The translations under genes were made by a program, and so were the position numbers. The notes beneath the pieces were generated by a model that did no database searches, had not been told where the DNA came from, and saw nothing but the letters and a program-made list of their open reading frames with translations. From JANELJ01 sp024511395 (GTDB lineage Bacteria > Pseudomonadota > Gammaproteobacteria > GRL18), in contig OY820613.1 in the NCBI GenBank assembly GCA_963681975.1, positions 1,736,001 through 1,800,000 of the forward strand: a stretch of 64,000 bases of DNA, given 5' to 3'. Positions 51,149 to 60,308 of this stretch are shown one piece after another (the stretch's first letter is position 1; the number at the start of each line of letters is the position of its first letter).

Positions 51149-51459
51149 CTAAAATGCTTCATCCCCTGCAAAAAAATTGTAGAACTCCAGATCGTCCTTA
51201 CAACGTTGAAACATGATTTCTTTGATAGTTTTTCAAAAGCAAGGTGCTGATTATGTGGGCTGGATTATTTTGGTATTTATCTTGGAAGTCTAGATGAGAT
51301 CGGATAGATTCTGCCATATTTAACAATCCCACTCTTTGCTCTTGTGGCTTTGCAATCCATCCTTGAAACCAGCGTTCATTATCGGTTCTAACGATTTCAT
51401 CAAGCGGATTGGTTTCTTTCTCCCCACAATAAGTACCGCGTAGATTCGGGTTATGAGTA
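51149..51459 (-). pseudogene. hsdR: type I restriction subunit R, C-terminal fragment with frameshifts
   Basis: NPLDEIVRTDNERWFQGWIA, KPQEQRVGLLNMAESIRSHL and DFQDKYQNNP match an HsdR C terminus. Two frame changes follow: the homology continues HNQHLAFEKL in a second frame and IKEIMFQRCKDDLEFYNFFA then GDEAF and TAG in a third, ending at 51149. IS630 cuts its 5' side at 51460. It belongs to the same HsdR subfamily as the N-terminal fragment at 29448. Confidence 0.75.
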
Positions 51460-52552
51460 CTAAATAGCTGATCCTAAAAGATGTCCACCCTATAACCTTT
51501 TCTGTTGAATGTCAATGATTTCTGGTTACGGTATCATGTAACTGTTTCCATAATAGCTCTATTCTGTTTACTCAGGGGTGATAGGCTGGCTGAAATATCA
51601 GCTCAAACTTTTTATTATGGGACAGAAATGTTTTCGTTATCTGGCTTTTATGTATAACATAATTATCCGCTATCAATCGGATGGTTTTAGCCTGCCTGTA
51701 TCTTTTTCTTAACTCTGCCATCAGGCGTAAAAACAGGAATGAATTTTTACTTTCCCATTCTACCCAGACAACCTGACCTGTTTTAGCATTCAGGGCTCCG
51801 GCCAGATAATTCTTCTGGTTTTTACCAGGAGTGGGTATTCTGGTTTGTTGTCCTTTTACAGACCAGAAACTGCCGATACGTGGATTTAAATCAACATCGG
51901 CTTCATCCACATAAAATACAGAATGCTCAGCATTGGCTGATTGCAAGGCTTTCTCTATCATCTTAATTTTAAGAGCTTTTTCCTTATCCTGTATGCATAG
52001 TGTCGGGCTGGCTCGTTTCCATTTTATACCCGGTTTAGGTAATAACCTCCGGATAGTAGAAGAATGAATATGGGTCTGAAATTCCTCGTTGACCTGCCGG
52101 GTTAATAATTCCGAAGTCCATCTTGAGTTAAAACATCCAAATTCTTTCGGCTGTTTCTAAAACAGTTCCAGTAAACGGGTACTAATGGTTTCATTGATAC
52201 TATAGGGTGTTCTGCCACGGTTTTCCGGAACCAGGACTGATTCACCAAATTGTTCAAAGCGTTGTACCCATTTTCTTATGCTTGTTCGGCTGGCATTCAG
52301 TAATTGGGAAACCTGTTTCCTACTGTAGCACTGATGCAGGAGTAAAATAGCTTCAGCCCGACTTCTGTAGTTACCATCTTTATTAAATTGTACGACTTTT
52401 TTTAACCGTCGGCGTACAGGACGGCTCAGTTCCGTTATAATATTATTCATACTTAAGCTTTGTTTGATCAGGTTGTTTTGGTTAATTTCTTTGATCGATA
52501 AACAAAGCTTAAGTTCCATTTATATGGACACCATTTCGGAACAGTTATTTAG
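51460..52552 (-). mobile_element. IS630-family element with internal deletion
   Basis: Both end boxes are present. About 75 bp near the transposase 3' end are missing, apparently by recombination between TTGAATTTC and TTGAATGTC. The length is 1093 bp against 1167. Confidence 0.9.
51508..52519 (-). pseudogene. IS630-family transposase, stop codon and 3' deletion
   Basis: Compared with the intact copy at 24802-25905, a TAG replaces a Gln codon after RLLELF (about 52158), and the last ~25 codons are deleted. A further frame problem near NRIELLWK (a stop after QPAYHP at 51572) affects the Glu block. It is inactive. Confidence 0.9.
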
Positions 52553-52873
52553 TTTATCAGTACTGACCTCACGCTTAGCTAAATGAAACACTGTTAGCAT
52601 AGTATGGGTTTTACCCCCACCAAATGCTGTTTGTAATTGAATAACGGGATCACCACCTTGACCCGCCAGTCTTTGTGCCACTGAAATTAATAGTAACCGC
52701 ATCCCTTCGGTAATAAAGGTGCGAGAAAAGAATTTTTCCGCATCCTGATATTCATTGGTTGCAATGCCAGAAGCAACCTGAGAAATATCGGCAGCAAATT
52801 CAGATTGTTTGAAAGTACCTTCAAGCACATCTTTGTGTGGTTTAGCAATTTCACGCCTGGGTTTAATGGTCAT
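52553..52873 (-). pseudogene. DUF499-family ATPase, N-terminal fragment
   Basis: About 107 residues remain of a protein normally near 1000. REIAKPHKDVLEGTFKQSEF, KFFSRTFITEGMRLLLISVA and PVIQLQTAFGGGKTHTMLTV, with Walker A GGGKT, match the start of DUF499 ATPases, which in other genomes accompany DUF1156 methylases. It overlaps the DUF4276-type gene by 4 bp. IS630 removes the rest. Confidence 0.8.
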
Positions 52874-53439
52874 TCGGGTACTCCGTTTTCTATGAGTTTC
52901 TTTACGCCAGACAGAAACATATTGAAACTTGTTGAGCGATTATCCGTAAGTGATAATCGAGAAGCTATTTTGCGAGAACTATTAATTTGCTGATATTCAT
53001 ACCTAGTTAATCTTTGCAACTCTTGTTTGGGGTTTGCAAGGCGGTCAGGGTTTTTGTATTTCCTGTTATTTTGTTTGGATGATAGCCCATGAATGTCCAT
53101 GGCTGCTTCAACAGCTTGCAAGTCACCCAGATACCAACTTTCAAGTTCATGGCAAGCGATGCGTACCAATGTCTCAGGTCTTCCAGCCTGGCGACAAATT
53201 TTAACGAGATGTTGTTTTACAACTTTGCAATCAGCACTGTCTTTATCTCTAAGTACGATAAATAAACAATCAGGCTTTCTCCATAAGAGCAGCCGTTTCC
53301 CTAATTGTTTTTCCAGATCCTGTTTACCCTCAAAGGGAATGCAACGAAAAGAAATATCCTTTGGTAAAAACCGTGGCAAAAGTTGTTCTAGCATTGCCTG
53401 AGCCGATTGTTCTTCCAGAAAAATCACCAACTCCTTCAC
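52870..53439 (-). CDS. DUF4276-like TOPRIM protein
   Basis: The 189-residue protein shares the DUF4276 layout but is the most divergent of the three: VIFLEEQSAQAMLEQLLPRF (first Glu), FIVLRDKDSADCKVVKQHLV (Asp-x-Asp), ACHELESWYLGDLQAVEAAM (HExE-type block) and NPKQELQRLTRYEYQQ. It overlaps the ATPase gene by 4 bp and the DUF499 gene by 4 bp. Metal-dependent nuclease activity is plausible from the acidic triad. Confidence 0.75.
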   Translation of the reverse strand: MKELVIFLEEQSAQAMLEQLLPRFLPKDISFRCIPFEGKQDLEKQLGKRLLLWRKPDCLFIVLRDKDSADCKVVKQHLVKICRQAGRPETLVRIACHELESWYLGDLQAVEAAMDIHGLSSKQNNRKYKNPDRLANPKQELQRLTRYEYQQINSSRKIASRLSLTDNRSTSFNMFLSGVKKLIENGVPE

Positions 53440-54626
53440 TGTGGATCGACTCCTTCAAAAAATCCCTGTTTCCACAAATACCCCATCTGGTCACCTTCGG
53501 CCATGTAGGTGGCAAGCTGTTCATCATCTTTTGCACGAAACACTTGGGTATAACCATCTTTTTTAACCAACCAGAATACTTCATTAAGTTCGACTGCATT
53601 TAAAAAATCAGGTGAATGAGAAGAGACAAAAACCTGACCACCACGAATTGCATAAGCTCGAAACTCTTCGGCCAACTCAATTAACAGTTTAGGGTAGAGC
53701 TGATTTTCAGGTTCTTCAACACATAACAACGGGTGTGGCTCTGGATCATATAGCATGATTAAATAGGCAAACATCTTGATCGTGCCATCTGAAACATATT
53801 TGTCTATAAATGGATCAGTAAAGCTACCATCCTGAAAACTAAGCAGTAAACGCCCATCCTGGGTGGGAATTGGCTTTATTTCACTAATACCAGGTACACG
53901 TTGCTTCATTACAGAGATAATATTTTCAAAAATATCAGGGTGATTTTCATGGATGTTTCTGGCGACCAGTTGCAGATTGTCACCTGTAATCGAAAGATGT
54001 TCATCATAACCGACAGCATCCTTACTTCCTCGTGCCAGGTTAATGTGAAAATCAGAGACATGCCAATTTTCAATAAGCTGGCGAAAAGCGTTAGCTGCCT
54101 TAAAACGTTCAAATTGCCCTAATCCCTTGATCGCAAGAACGTCCTTACCTATGGTCTGCTCTTCCCGCTCTAAGTCTTCATCGGGTTTATCAAAATCCTC
54201 CTCATTGGTAATCGCATAACCCTCTCCATGTGAAAAATCCAGAAAATGATAGGGTGAACCATATCGACCTCGTTTATAACGTAAAATTTCGCGCTCAATA
54301 AAAGGTCTATTATTTTTTTCGCCAATCTTGACAATATAAGTTATCAAGCGATCAACCTCGGCTATTTCCATGCGAAATTTAATTTCAATTTCAATCAAAC
54401 TTTTTTCATCGGCACCACGACTGATCATTTCTGAAAAACCGCCCCGACCCTGTAGAGCCTGACGAACATTAAATGTCAGACAGTCTTTTAAAAATCCAAA
54501 AATATCAAACAGGGTACTTTTTCCAGTCCCGTTGGCGCCTACCACCACACAATAACCGGGAATATCTAGCATTTCTACATTTTTGAAACTTTTAAAGTTT
54601 TTTAATTTAATGGCTTCAATGTGCAT
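53436..54626 (-). CDS. AAA_21-type ATPase paired with DUF4276
   Basis: The 396-residue ATPase has Walker A VVVGANGTGKSTLFD (residues ~26-40), a signature-like KYVSDGTIKMFAYLIMLYD, Walker B LLCVEEPENQLYP with Glu-Glu at the catalytic position, and VSSHSPDF (switch His). It is a different subfamily from the 369-residue ATPases at 14026 and 39676. The gene overlaps DUF4276 by 4 bp and lies 95 bp after the methylase gene. It forms an effector pair inserted between the methylase and the DUF499 ATPase. Confidence 0.85.
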   Translation of the reverse strand: MHIEAIKLKNFKSFKNVEMLDIPGYCVVVGANGTGKSTLFDIFGFLKDCLTFNVRQALQGRGGFSEMISRGADEKSLIEIEIKFRMEIAEVDRLITYIVKIGEKNNRPFIEREILRYKRGRYGSPYHFLDFSHGEGYAITNEEDFDKPDEDLEREEQTIGKDVLAIKGLGQFERFKAANAFRQLIENWHVSDFHINLARGSKDAVGYDEHLSITGDNLQLVARNIHENHPDIFENIISVMKQRVPGISEIKPIPTQDGRLLLSFQDGSFTDPFIDKYVSDGTIKMFAYLIMLYDPEPHPLLCVEEPENQLYPKLLIELAEEFRAYAIRGGQVFVSSHSPDFLNAVELNEVFWLVKKDGYTQVFRAKDDEQLATYMAEGDQMGYLWKQGFFEGVDPQ

Positions 54627-54721
54627 GGTATTTCTCTTAAAAAGTTAATTAGGTTTGCGAGCCAATATGACCTACCTTATGCGATGCAGCAACGATTGCA
54701 GACCAGGCGCCGATTAATTCG

Positions 54722-56731
54722 TTATAGGCTCGGGCATCCCGTTACGGATTGCCCAAGCGTTCCACCCATCATAGCTTCTAATACGTCGGGTAATTCATTG
54801 CGGAGTTCGCGCTGAAATTCTCTTCTTGAAATAGTCTGAGCATTCTTTTCACGCCTCTGGCAAACCAATACAATTGAAGAGGCAAGCGCATTCCAGTTCT
54901 TTTTCAGATTACCTGTTAACTCGGTTCTAACAGGCCAGGTGCCGGTTATGGCAAAACCCGCACGCAGAACCGCCTCAAGAAAAGTTTCCCAGCCTGTTGA
55001 TGAAGTGCCGGATTCATTTGTTTCGGATGAACGAAATGCGTAATAGATAGTGACTGGAAAAGCAGGATGCGAATGTTCAACAATATTATGCATAACATCT
55101 GTCATGCCATTCATGAAGAACTGTTCAGCATTAAGCTTGCCATCATGGCGCTTATGATCAGCTACCAGCTCTTCATGCTTCGGAACAAGCATGGTTGAAT
55201 AGGTCTCAGGTAGAAACTCTTTCAGGCTTCGACGCAACCAGACATAAAAGAAGTCTGATAAATCAGCATAGGGGACATTGTCATAATAGGGTGGATCTGT
55301 TGATACCACCTGATTGCGAAAATCCGCTGTTTGTGCGTCTTTTTGAAATGCTGCACCTGCAATACCTTCAGCAGTATCCCATACCATCGGCAATGCATGC
55401 CGGGAAAATACTTGTTCAACCGTTTCCCCGCTTGTATGCCAAATAGAATTTGTGGATTGACGATTAGCAAGTCGGCTTATGCCTAACCCCAAGTATATAC
55501 ACACAGCATCAGCATAAGCCTTAGCACCGCTACCACCTTTATTCAAACTAATCTGATCATTTTTTAAACCTGCTTGCAAAGCATCAAACTCAATGATTTG
55601 ATGCATTTCCAATAGTTTTTCTGCAAAGGTATTCAATGCCAGCGTTTGCCTGTCCATAAAGAGATCAGCAATAACGGAAGGACCATAGTTGGTGACGCTC
55701 ATATATTGCGGATGAGTGGACATTTCGTATTCCGGCCGCCAGTTAGGTTTTGCGGACAAACCGATTTTTTCCTGTTCGTCAGTCGCTTCGGCATAGGCGC
55801 GTCCTTTTTTACCCTCGGCCACAATTGCCATCAGCTTCCAACCCATGCGACCAGCCTTGCCTTCGGCTTTCACATAATCTGCTGGTATCGGACTACCTGT
55901 CAAAAGGCAGGTAAAATTGGCGCCTCTTGAGGCTTTGGTGCCTGATTTAACCGTATCGATATTCTCAGGAATATCTCTGCGCAGTTCAAAGCGATATTTC
56001 AAACCATCTACAACAGGCTTTATCCAGGCTTCTTTCCCTTTCTTTTTGCATAGCCAGAAGCTGGAAACCAATGGAACATGGGCACCTTGTGCTGCTGGAT
56101 TAGGGCTTGCAACTGTTCGCCCCCAAAGCCAGGCCAGTACAGTAGCTTCATGGCCGCCATAAGATTCATGAACTGGGCCAACAGGTGGTAGGTTGGCGAA
56201 TCTGGGCGGTATTTCCACCATTGCCTTATTAATCGTAATGGCGACCGGATTTAAATCTGTTGCGATTGGTTTTAATCCTAAACGCTGCGCCTCTACAGGA
56301 ATACTGCCACCACCTGCAAATGGGTCATGAAATTCCGGGAGGTGATCGGAGTCAAATCCGGGCTTACCTTTATTTAATTCACACGTTTCCTGCCAGCTTT
56401 TTTTAATGGATTCTCTTGCACGATTCAATACGCTTTCATTGTTTAGATTCTCCCATTTCACCAATTCGCGGATAATTTCAAACAGCTTTCCTCTCTCAGC
56501 ATCAGCTTGTACTTTAGTTTTACCTTTATACCACCCACGTTCGCCACCCGGATCATTGACAAGCTGTGCAAAGAGAATTGCCCGTGCAGTCGCTAAGGGG
56601 CGTCTTGCCCACCATAAATGCAATGTTGAGGGATGACCTTTTCGAATAGATTTCTCTCTGGTTGCCTGGGCGTTAATATCATCTAGTGGTAAAACAACTT
56701 CGATGAGTTTTTTTGGTGTTTTAATATCCAT
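54722..56731 (-). CDS. DUF1156 DNA methylase, probably C-terminally truncated
   Basis: The product is an adenine-type DNA methylase. KKLIEVVLPLDDINAQATRE and HPSTLHLWWARRPLATARAI are the DUF1156 opening, DPFAGGGSIPVEAQRLG is motif I, and STDPPYYDNVPYADLSDFFY is motif IV. At 669 residues it is shorter than the 900-1000 residues I recall for the family, and the end (GGTLGQSVTGCPSL) loses similarity. The next 85 bp contain another open stretch (ARAYNELIGAWSAIVAASHK) that may be the displaced C terminus, so a deletion or frameshift near 54720 is likely. The start overlaps the rloB stop by 1 bp. Confidence 0.8.
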   Translation of the reverse strand: MDIKTPKKLIEVVLPLDDINAQATREKSIRKGHPSTLHLWWARRPLATARAILFAQLVNDPGGERGWYKGKTKVQADAERGKLFEIIRELVKWENLNNESVLNRARESIKKSWQETCELNKGKPGFDSDHLPEFHDPFAGGGSIPVEAQRLGLKPIATDLNPVAITINKAMVEIPPRFANLPPVGPVHESYGGHEATVLAWLWGRTVASPNPAAQGAHVPLVSSFWLCKKKGKEAWIKPVVDGLKYRFELRRDIPENIDTVKSGTKASRGANFTCLLTGSPIPADYVKAEGKAGRMGWKLMAIVAEGKKGRAYAEATDEQEKIGLSAKPNWRPEYEMSTHPQYMSVTNYGPSVIADLFMDRQTLALNTFAEKLLEMHQIIEFDALQAGLKNDQISLNKGGSGAKAYADAVCIYLGLGISRLANRQSTNSIWHTSGETVEQVFSRHALPMVWDTAEGIAGAAFQKDAQTADFRNQVVSTDPPYYDNVPYADLSDFFYVWLRRSLKEFLPETYSTMLVPKHEELVADHKRHDGKLNAEQFFMNGMTDVMHNIVEHSHPAFPVTIYYAFRSSETNESGTSSTGWETFLEAVLRAGFAITGTWPVRTELTGNLKKNWNALASSIVLVCQRREKNAQTISRREFQRELRNELPDVLEAMMGGTLGQSVTGCPSL

Positions 56732-57384
56732 TATTTGATTGGCTTGATTTCTTTGAGTGTTTCCATTGCTTTTAGTAGCAAATAAATTTCTGTACTGGGG
56801 TTGTCGCTATCATCTTGTTTAGCAGCAACCAAGCGTTGTTCAGCGTACTTTTTAGCATTATCTAACCGGGGTAGCAATTCTGCAAAAAGGTACTTTTTAT
56901 TCTTGACATAATCGGGCCATTCTTTTGTCAGGTCATGATGGCAGCAGTCGCATGGGGAACGATTGCCTGTTCTGGCATAGGGTGCAGTGTGATTGCGAAA
57001 ATGCAGCAGAATCCAGTATTCAAAGCAGGGAACCGATTTGATGGTTCTCATCTTGAGTTTTTCGGCCCGCTCGATGGATTCCTGGTAATGGGCGTGTTCG
57101 TCTCGATCAAAGTTACAATAAACCGATGAGAAGGCATTGCCCTCCTTTTCTGCCTCGGCTTTTCGTTTTCTGGCTGTTTCAACAATATTTTTCGGATTGC
57201 TTCCTTCTCCTGGTTGAACTTTAACAACAGCCTGTCCCCGATGTACTCCCAAAATCTGCCGTGCGTTTTCAAAGTAGTATTTTTCACTTTTTGTTCCCTC
57301 ACAAACGATTAACATCCGCGCACGTGGCTCAAAACGAGAGGCTCGACGACGTTGCTGTCGTGTGGATTTAGCTCTACGCGCCAT
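56731..57384 (-). CDS. rloB: RloB-like protein
   Basis: The 217-residue protein has the RloB pattern: a basic start (ARRAKSTRQQRRRASRFEP), then MLIVCEGTKSEKYYFENARQ (first Glu), YCNFDRDEHAHYQESIERAE (Asp-x-Asp) and KSVPCFEYWILLHFRNHTAP. RloB occurs as a restriction-linked partner of an ATPase and has the TOPRIM-like acidic layout. I start it at 57384 because GGAGAGGAG lies just before; the open frame extends to 57402. It overlaps the ATPase gene by 11 bp and the methylase gene by 1 bp. Confidence 0.87.
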   Translation of the reverse strand: MARRAKSTRQQRRRASRFEPRARMLIVCEGTKSEKYYFENARQILGVHRGQAVVKVQPGEGSNPKNIVETARKRKAEAEKEGNAFSSVYCNFDRDEHAHYQESIERAEKLKMRTIKSVPCFEYWILLHFRNHTAPYARTGNRSPCDCCHHDLTKEWPDYVKNKKYLFAELLPRLDNAKKYAEQRLVAAKQDDSDNPSTEIYLLLKAMETLKEIKPIK

Positions 57385-58678
57385 ACTCCTCTCCAAATGC
57401 ATCTGAAATTTCTTTCAGGAAAGGTAGCGCACCATAACGCCCCGAGAGATAACCTCGTTCTATATTTTCCGTGCCCTTGCGTACAGCAAAGTCACTTAGC
57501 GGATAGAGGCGGGTTGCCTGATCGGGTTCTCGCTCACAGAACCAGATCTGGTCTCGCCTGAACAGTTCCTGATTCAGGATGGAGGTTTCATGGGTGGTGA
57601 AAATCAGTTGTGCCCCATGCCGGTTGAATTCCGGGTTATGGAACATTTCCACCAGATATTGCACCAGCAAGGGATGCAGGTTGTCGTGTAGTTCATCGAC
57701 AATCATGATATTACCGTTTGCCAGGGTATCCATCCACGGGCCTGCATAACAGAACATTTTCTGGGTACCATCCGATTCATCACCTAATCCCATTTCGACG
57801 GTTCCACCTTCCTGAGTCTTGTGCTGGGTGAGGATCTGCATACCTTTTGAACTGCCAAGCTGGCTGGATAACAAGGCTTTAAGCTGTTGAGGCATGTTTT
57901 GTGTAATGGCATTGATATGCTCACCATCGACCTCACGCAGGCTGAGATCAGAGATGGCAAAGTCTGCCGCTTGCATAAAGCGCAGCACCCGTGCTTGCTG
58001 TTGTTGTTCCAGCAGACTCATAGTGAAAAGTGGCTGCTGGTTCCAGCTTTCCTTGCCAACAGCGATTTTTAGTTTGTTGGCAAACCAGTTATAAATCGGT
58101 GTGAGTTGTTCACTGTTTAACTGGGCGGCAGTGGCAAGTAATAAGCCGTTGGGGCGCGTTATGCGCTCCCACAGTTCTTTCTCACCTTTAAGCTTATCAC
58201 CAAATTTTGTTTGTGTATTAGTTTGATCTGGCAAACGTTCCCGATGGAACCATTTTTGAGCTTTACCTTTTGGAAAGGCAAACAACCATTCTTCATGTAC
58301 CTGCTGTTGATCAACGGCTATGCCATATTGATAGCGGACTTTATCGACAATGAAATGAATCTCGAATTCGGATGGACTGGTACGCGCCTTGCTGCTCATA
58401 AGAAAGGGATGAACCGGCAGTGCTTCATTTGGTGGGCGCTGGTGTGAGCCGACAACCAGCGATTGCATGGCAGCCAGTGCACGTAGCAGGTTGGTTTTTC
58501 CTGCAGCATTTGAACCGTAGATGACGGCTGATCTCAGTAATGGATTGAGTGAGGCAGGGGCATCACTAATTTGTAAGACATTGGTATCTTCCAGCTCCTT
58601 TCTCGTACCTTTAACCATGGACAAGAGCGCTTCATCACGGATGGAGCGAAAGTTTTTGACGATGAATTCAATGAGCAT
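57374..58678 (-). CDS. rloA: RloA-like AAA_15 ATPase
   Basis: This 434-residue ATPase shows Walker A VIYGSNAAGKTNLLRAL, a signature-like LGDESDGTQKMFCYAGPWM, Walker B IMIVDELHDNLHPLLVQYL and the switch FTTHETSI. LIEFIVKNFRSIRDEALLSM is the standard AAA_15/RloA opening. The helical middle holds DNA- or partner-binding surfaces in related proteins. It is followed with an 11-bp overlap by RloB, its expected partner. Start ATG at 58678, about 80 bp after the helicase remnant. Confidence 0.87.
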   Translation of the reverse strand: MLIEFIVKNFRSIRDEALLSMVKGTRKELEDTNVLQISDAPASLNPLLRSAVIYGSNAAGKTNLLRALAAMQSLVVGSHQRPPNEALPVHPFLMSSKARTSPSEFEIHFIVDKVRYQYGIAVDQQQVHEEWLFAFPKGKAQKWFHRERLPDQTNTQTKFGDKLKGEKELWERITRPNGLLLATAAQLNSEQLTPIYNWFANKLKIAVGKESWNQQPLFTMSLLEQQQQARVLRFMQAADFAISDLSLREVDGEHINAITQNMPQQLKALLSSQLGSSKGMQILTQHKTQEGGTVEMGLGDESDGTQKMFCYAGPWMDTLANGNIMIVDELHDNLHPLLVQYLVEMFHNPEFNRHGAQLIFTTHETSILNQELFRRDQIWFCEREPDQATRLYPLSDFAVRKGTENIERGYLSGRYGALPFLKEISDAFGEEYGA

Positions 58679-58758
58679 TTTACTATTCCGTATGCGTTTT
58701 TATATTAATATTTGCAGAAAAACTGCAAAAATGCAACATAAAAAAGCCAACACACTGC

Positions 58759-59426
58759 TCATAGAGTATTCTCCGGCGCAACAGCCTTTGAAAGCAGGTC
58801 GTTTAGGTCATAGTTGATGCTGGCTACTCCAAAGTCAGGTTCATGGTTAAATGGTTCTTTGATGTACCAAGGACCTTCGTACTCTTCGCCATCGACAATC
58901 ACAATGGCCAGGATAAATTTATCTGCCTGGTTGAGGCCGTAGATGACTTCGTTTCGGCTTACCGTCATGGTGCTCTGGCCTTTGGCTCCGCCTTTGACTT
59001 CGATATGCCGGTCCTCCATTAGCTTGCCATCAACAGCGGGCTGCCTTGCGGTGACATCCCAACCACATTTCTCAGCAGCGACATCTTTCACTACATGCCC
59101 AAAGGCCTTCTCGGTTTCGATGACGGCATTCATGGCGACTTGTTCGATGCGGAAGCGAGCTGCGGCATCGGCCGTGAAATTAGCTTCTCCTTTACGCTGG
59201 GCCAGCATGCCCTGCGGGATGATCAGGCTGCCACCGATAACGACCGGACTGCTGGAAACCACACTGCGCATAGCTGCGAGTTCTTTTTCGCGTTGTTTTA
59301 ATCTTTCAGTCAGTTCTTCTGCTCGCCGTTTGAATTGTTCAGGCTGCATACGTGGCTGCTTCCCTGCATCAACATCTTCCTGTAATTTAATGGCCCTGCC
59401 GGATTGATAATTTATTTCCTTAACTA
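58759..59426 (-). pseudogene. helicase C-terminal part with DUF3883 domain, 5' end lost to IS982
   Basis: The open frame continues upstream of the first ATG (59349) to the IS982 junction, giving about 222 residues: VKEINYQSGRAIKLQEDVDA, FKRRAEELTERLKQREKELA, then VVIGGSLIIPQGMLAQRKGE. The C-terminal DUF3883 domain has AEKCGWDVTARQPAVDG and RHIEVKGGAKGQSTMTVSRN. This order is what I expect at the end of a large SNF2-type helicase found with DUF1156 and DUF499 genes. The helicase core is gone. It is the first surviving gene of the operon. Confidence 0.75.
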
Positions 59427-59880
59427 ACCTGAGATCTGGATAAGAACCCAGTCATTTACCTAAATACAGAGAGTTTTCATATCACTCTCATCTATTCTGA
59501 TTGTCAGCTTGTCTTTTTTATGACAATAGGCAATCAGAGAACCAATAAGGTTCAACATAAAACCACTTACGTTTCTATGACGTGAATGTTCAATCTGTGT
59601 AATATTTTTTAGCTGCTCATTAACCGTTTCAATTATAAAACGTTTTTTCAGCATAATCTTATCCCACAATGCAATGGCACGTGGTTTCATGTTTCGTCTG
59701 ACATGGGTAATAAGCCCGACATCCTGTTCAAACAGTTCATCACTTAAAAGACTGGAGACATAGCCTTTGTCACCATAAAGCTTTCCATATAAGTCTTTGG
59801 CCATTTCAGGAACCGGTTTTCTGTCATCTACATTACCGGCCGTCAATTTAGTGGCCAGTATTTCACCTTTATGATTAAAT
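59427..59880 (-). mobile_element. IS982 3'-half fragment
   Basis: The transposase-3' end starts with ACCTGAGATCTGGATAAG at 59427. The element runs to about 59880, where the DnaA-box repeat begins in place of the transposase N-terminal part. It cuts the helicase/DUF3883 gene. Confidence 0.85.
59460..59880 (-). pseudogene. IS982 transposase, C-terminal fragment
   Basis: About 140 C-terminal residues remain: FNHKGEILATKLTAGNVDDR (second catalytic Asp), KLYGDKGYVSSLLSDELFEQ, KRFIIETVNEQLKNITQIEH (catalytic Glu) and SRHRNVSGFMLNLIGSLIAY. The open frame to 59927 includes about 15 residues from the adjoining repeat. The missing middle blocks are represented by the fragment at 45543-45822. Confidence 0.87.
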
Positions 59881-60201
59881 CCCTTTCTGTTATTAGACTT
59901 TAGTCTATTTTTTAAAAAGTTATTCAATTTTGCACTATGCTCTTCATTTTTTAAAAAATTTTATGTGCAAAATATCTCAAGACAGAACAGGAACAGCATA
60001 AAAAGTATAAGTGATTGATTTAATTAACAAATAAGTTTTAAGAAAAATTGTTCATAATGTAATCAAAATGTCATAAAAGTAATAACAACAAGCCTCCTGC
60101 AGGTTTACCCAATGTTTATTCACATAGTTATCCACAGTTTCTGTGGATAAGGAGCTAAGTCACTGATTATAGATTCTGCCCGGCTTTATTTTGCTAAATA
60201 A
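59879..60201. repeat. ~320-bp repeat with DnaA-box-like sites, copy 2
   Basis: This copy matches 29060-29374 apart from a small insertion (AAAAGTAT near 60000) and a few substitutions. DnaA-box matches are TTATTCACA (60117-60125), TTATCCACA (60128-60136) and inverted TGTGGATAA (60142-60150). It lies between an IS982 fragment and IS5. No gene is visible. Confidence 0.75.
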
Positions 60202-60308
60202 ACAAACTTAAAACACATTTTATACAACTCAGGCTAATTTATTCGATAAAATACACTTAGAACATTGATACTTTTTTCGGGATCGGGCACGATTTAGTAT
60301 TAGGTAAA

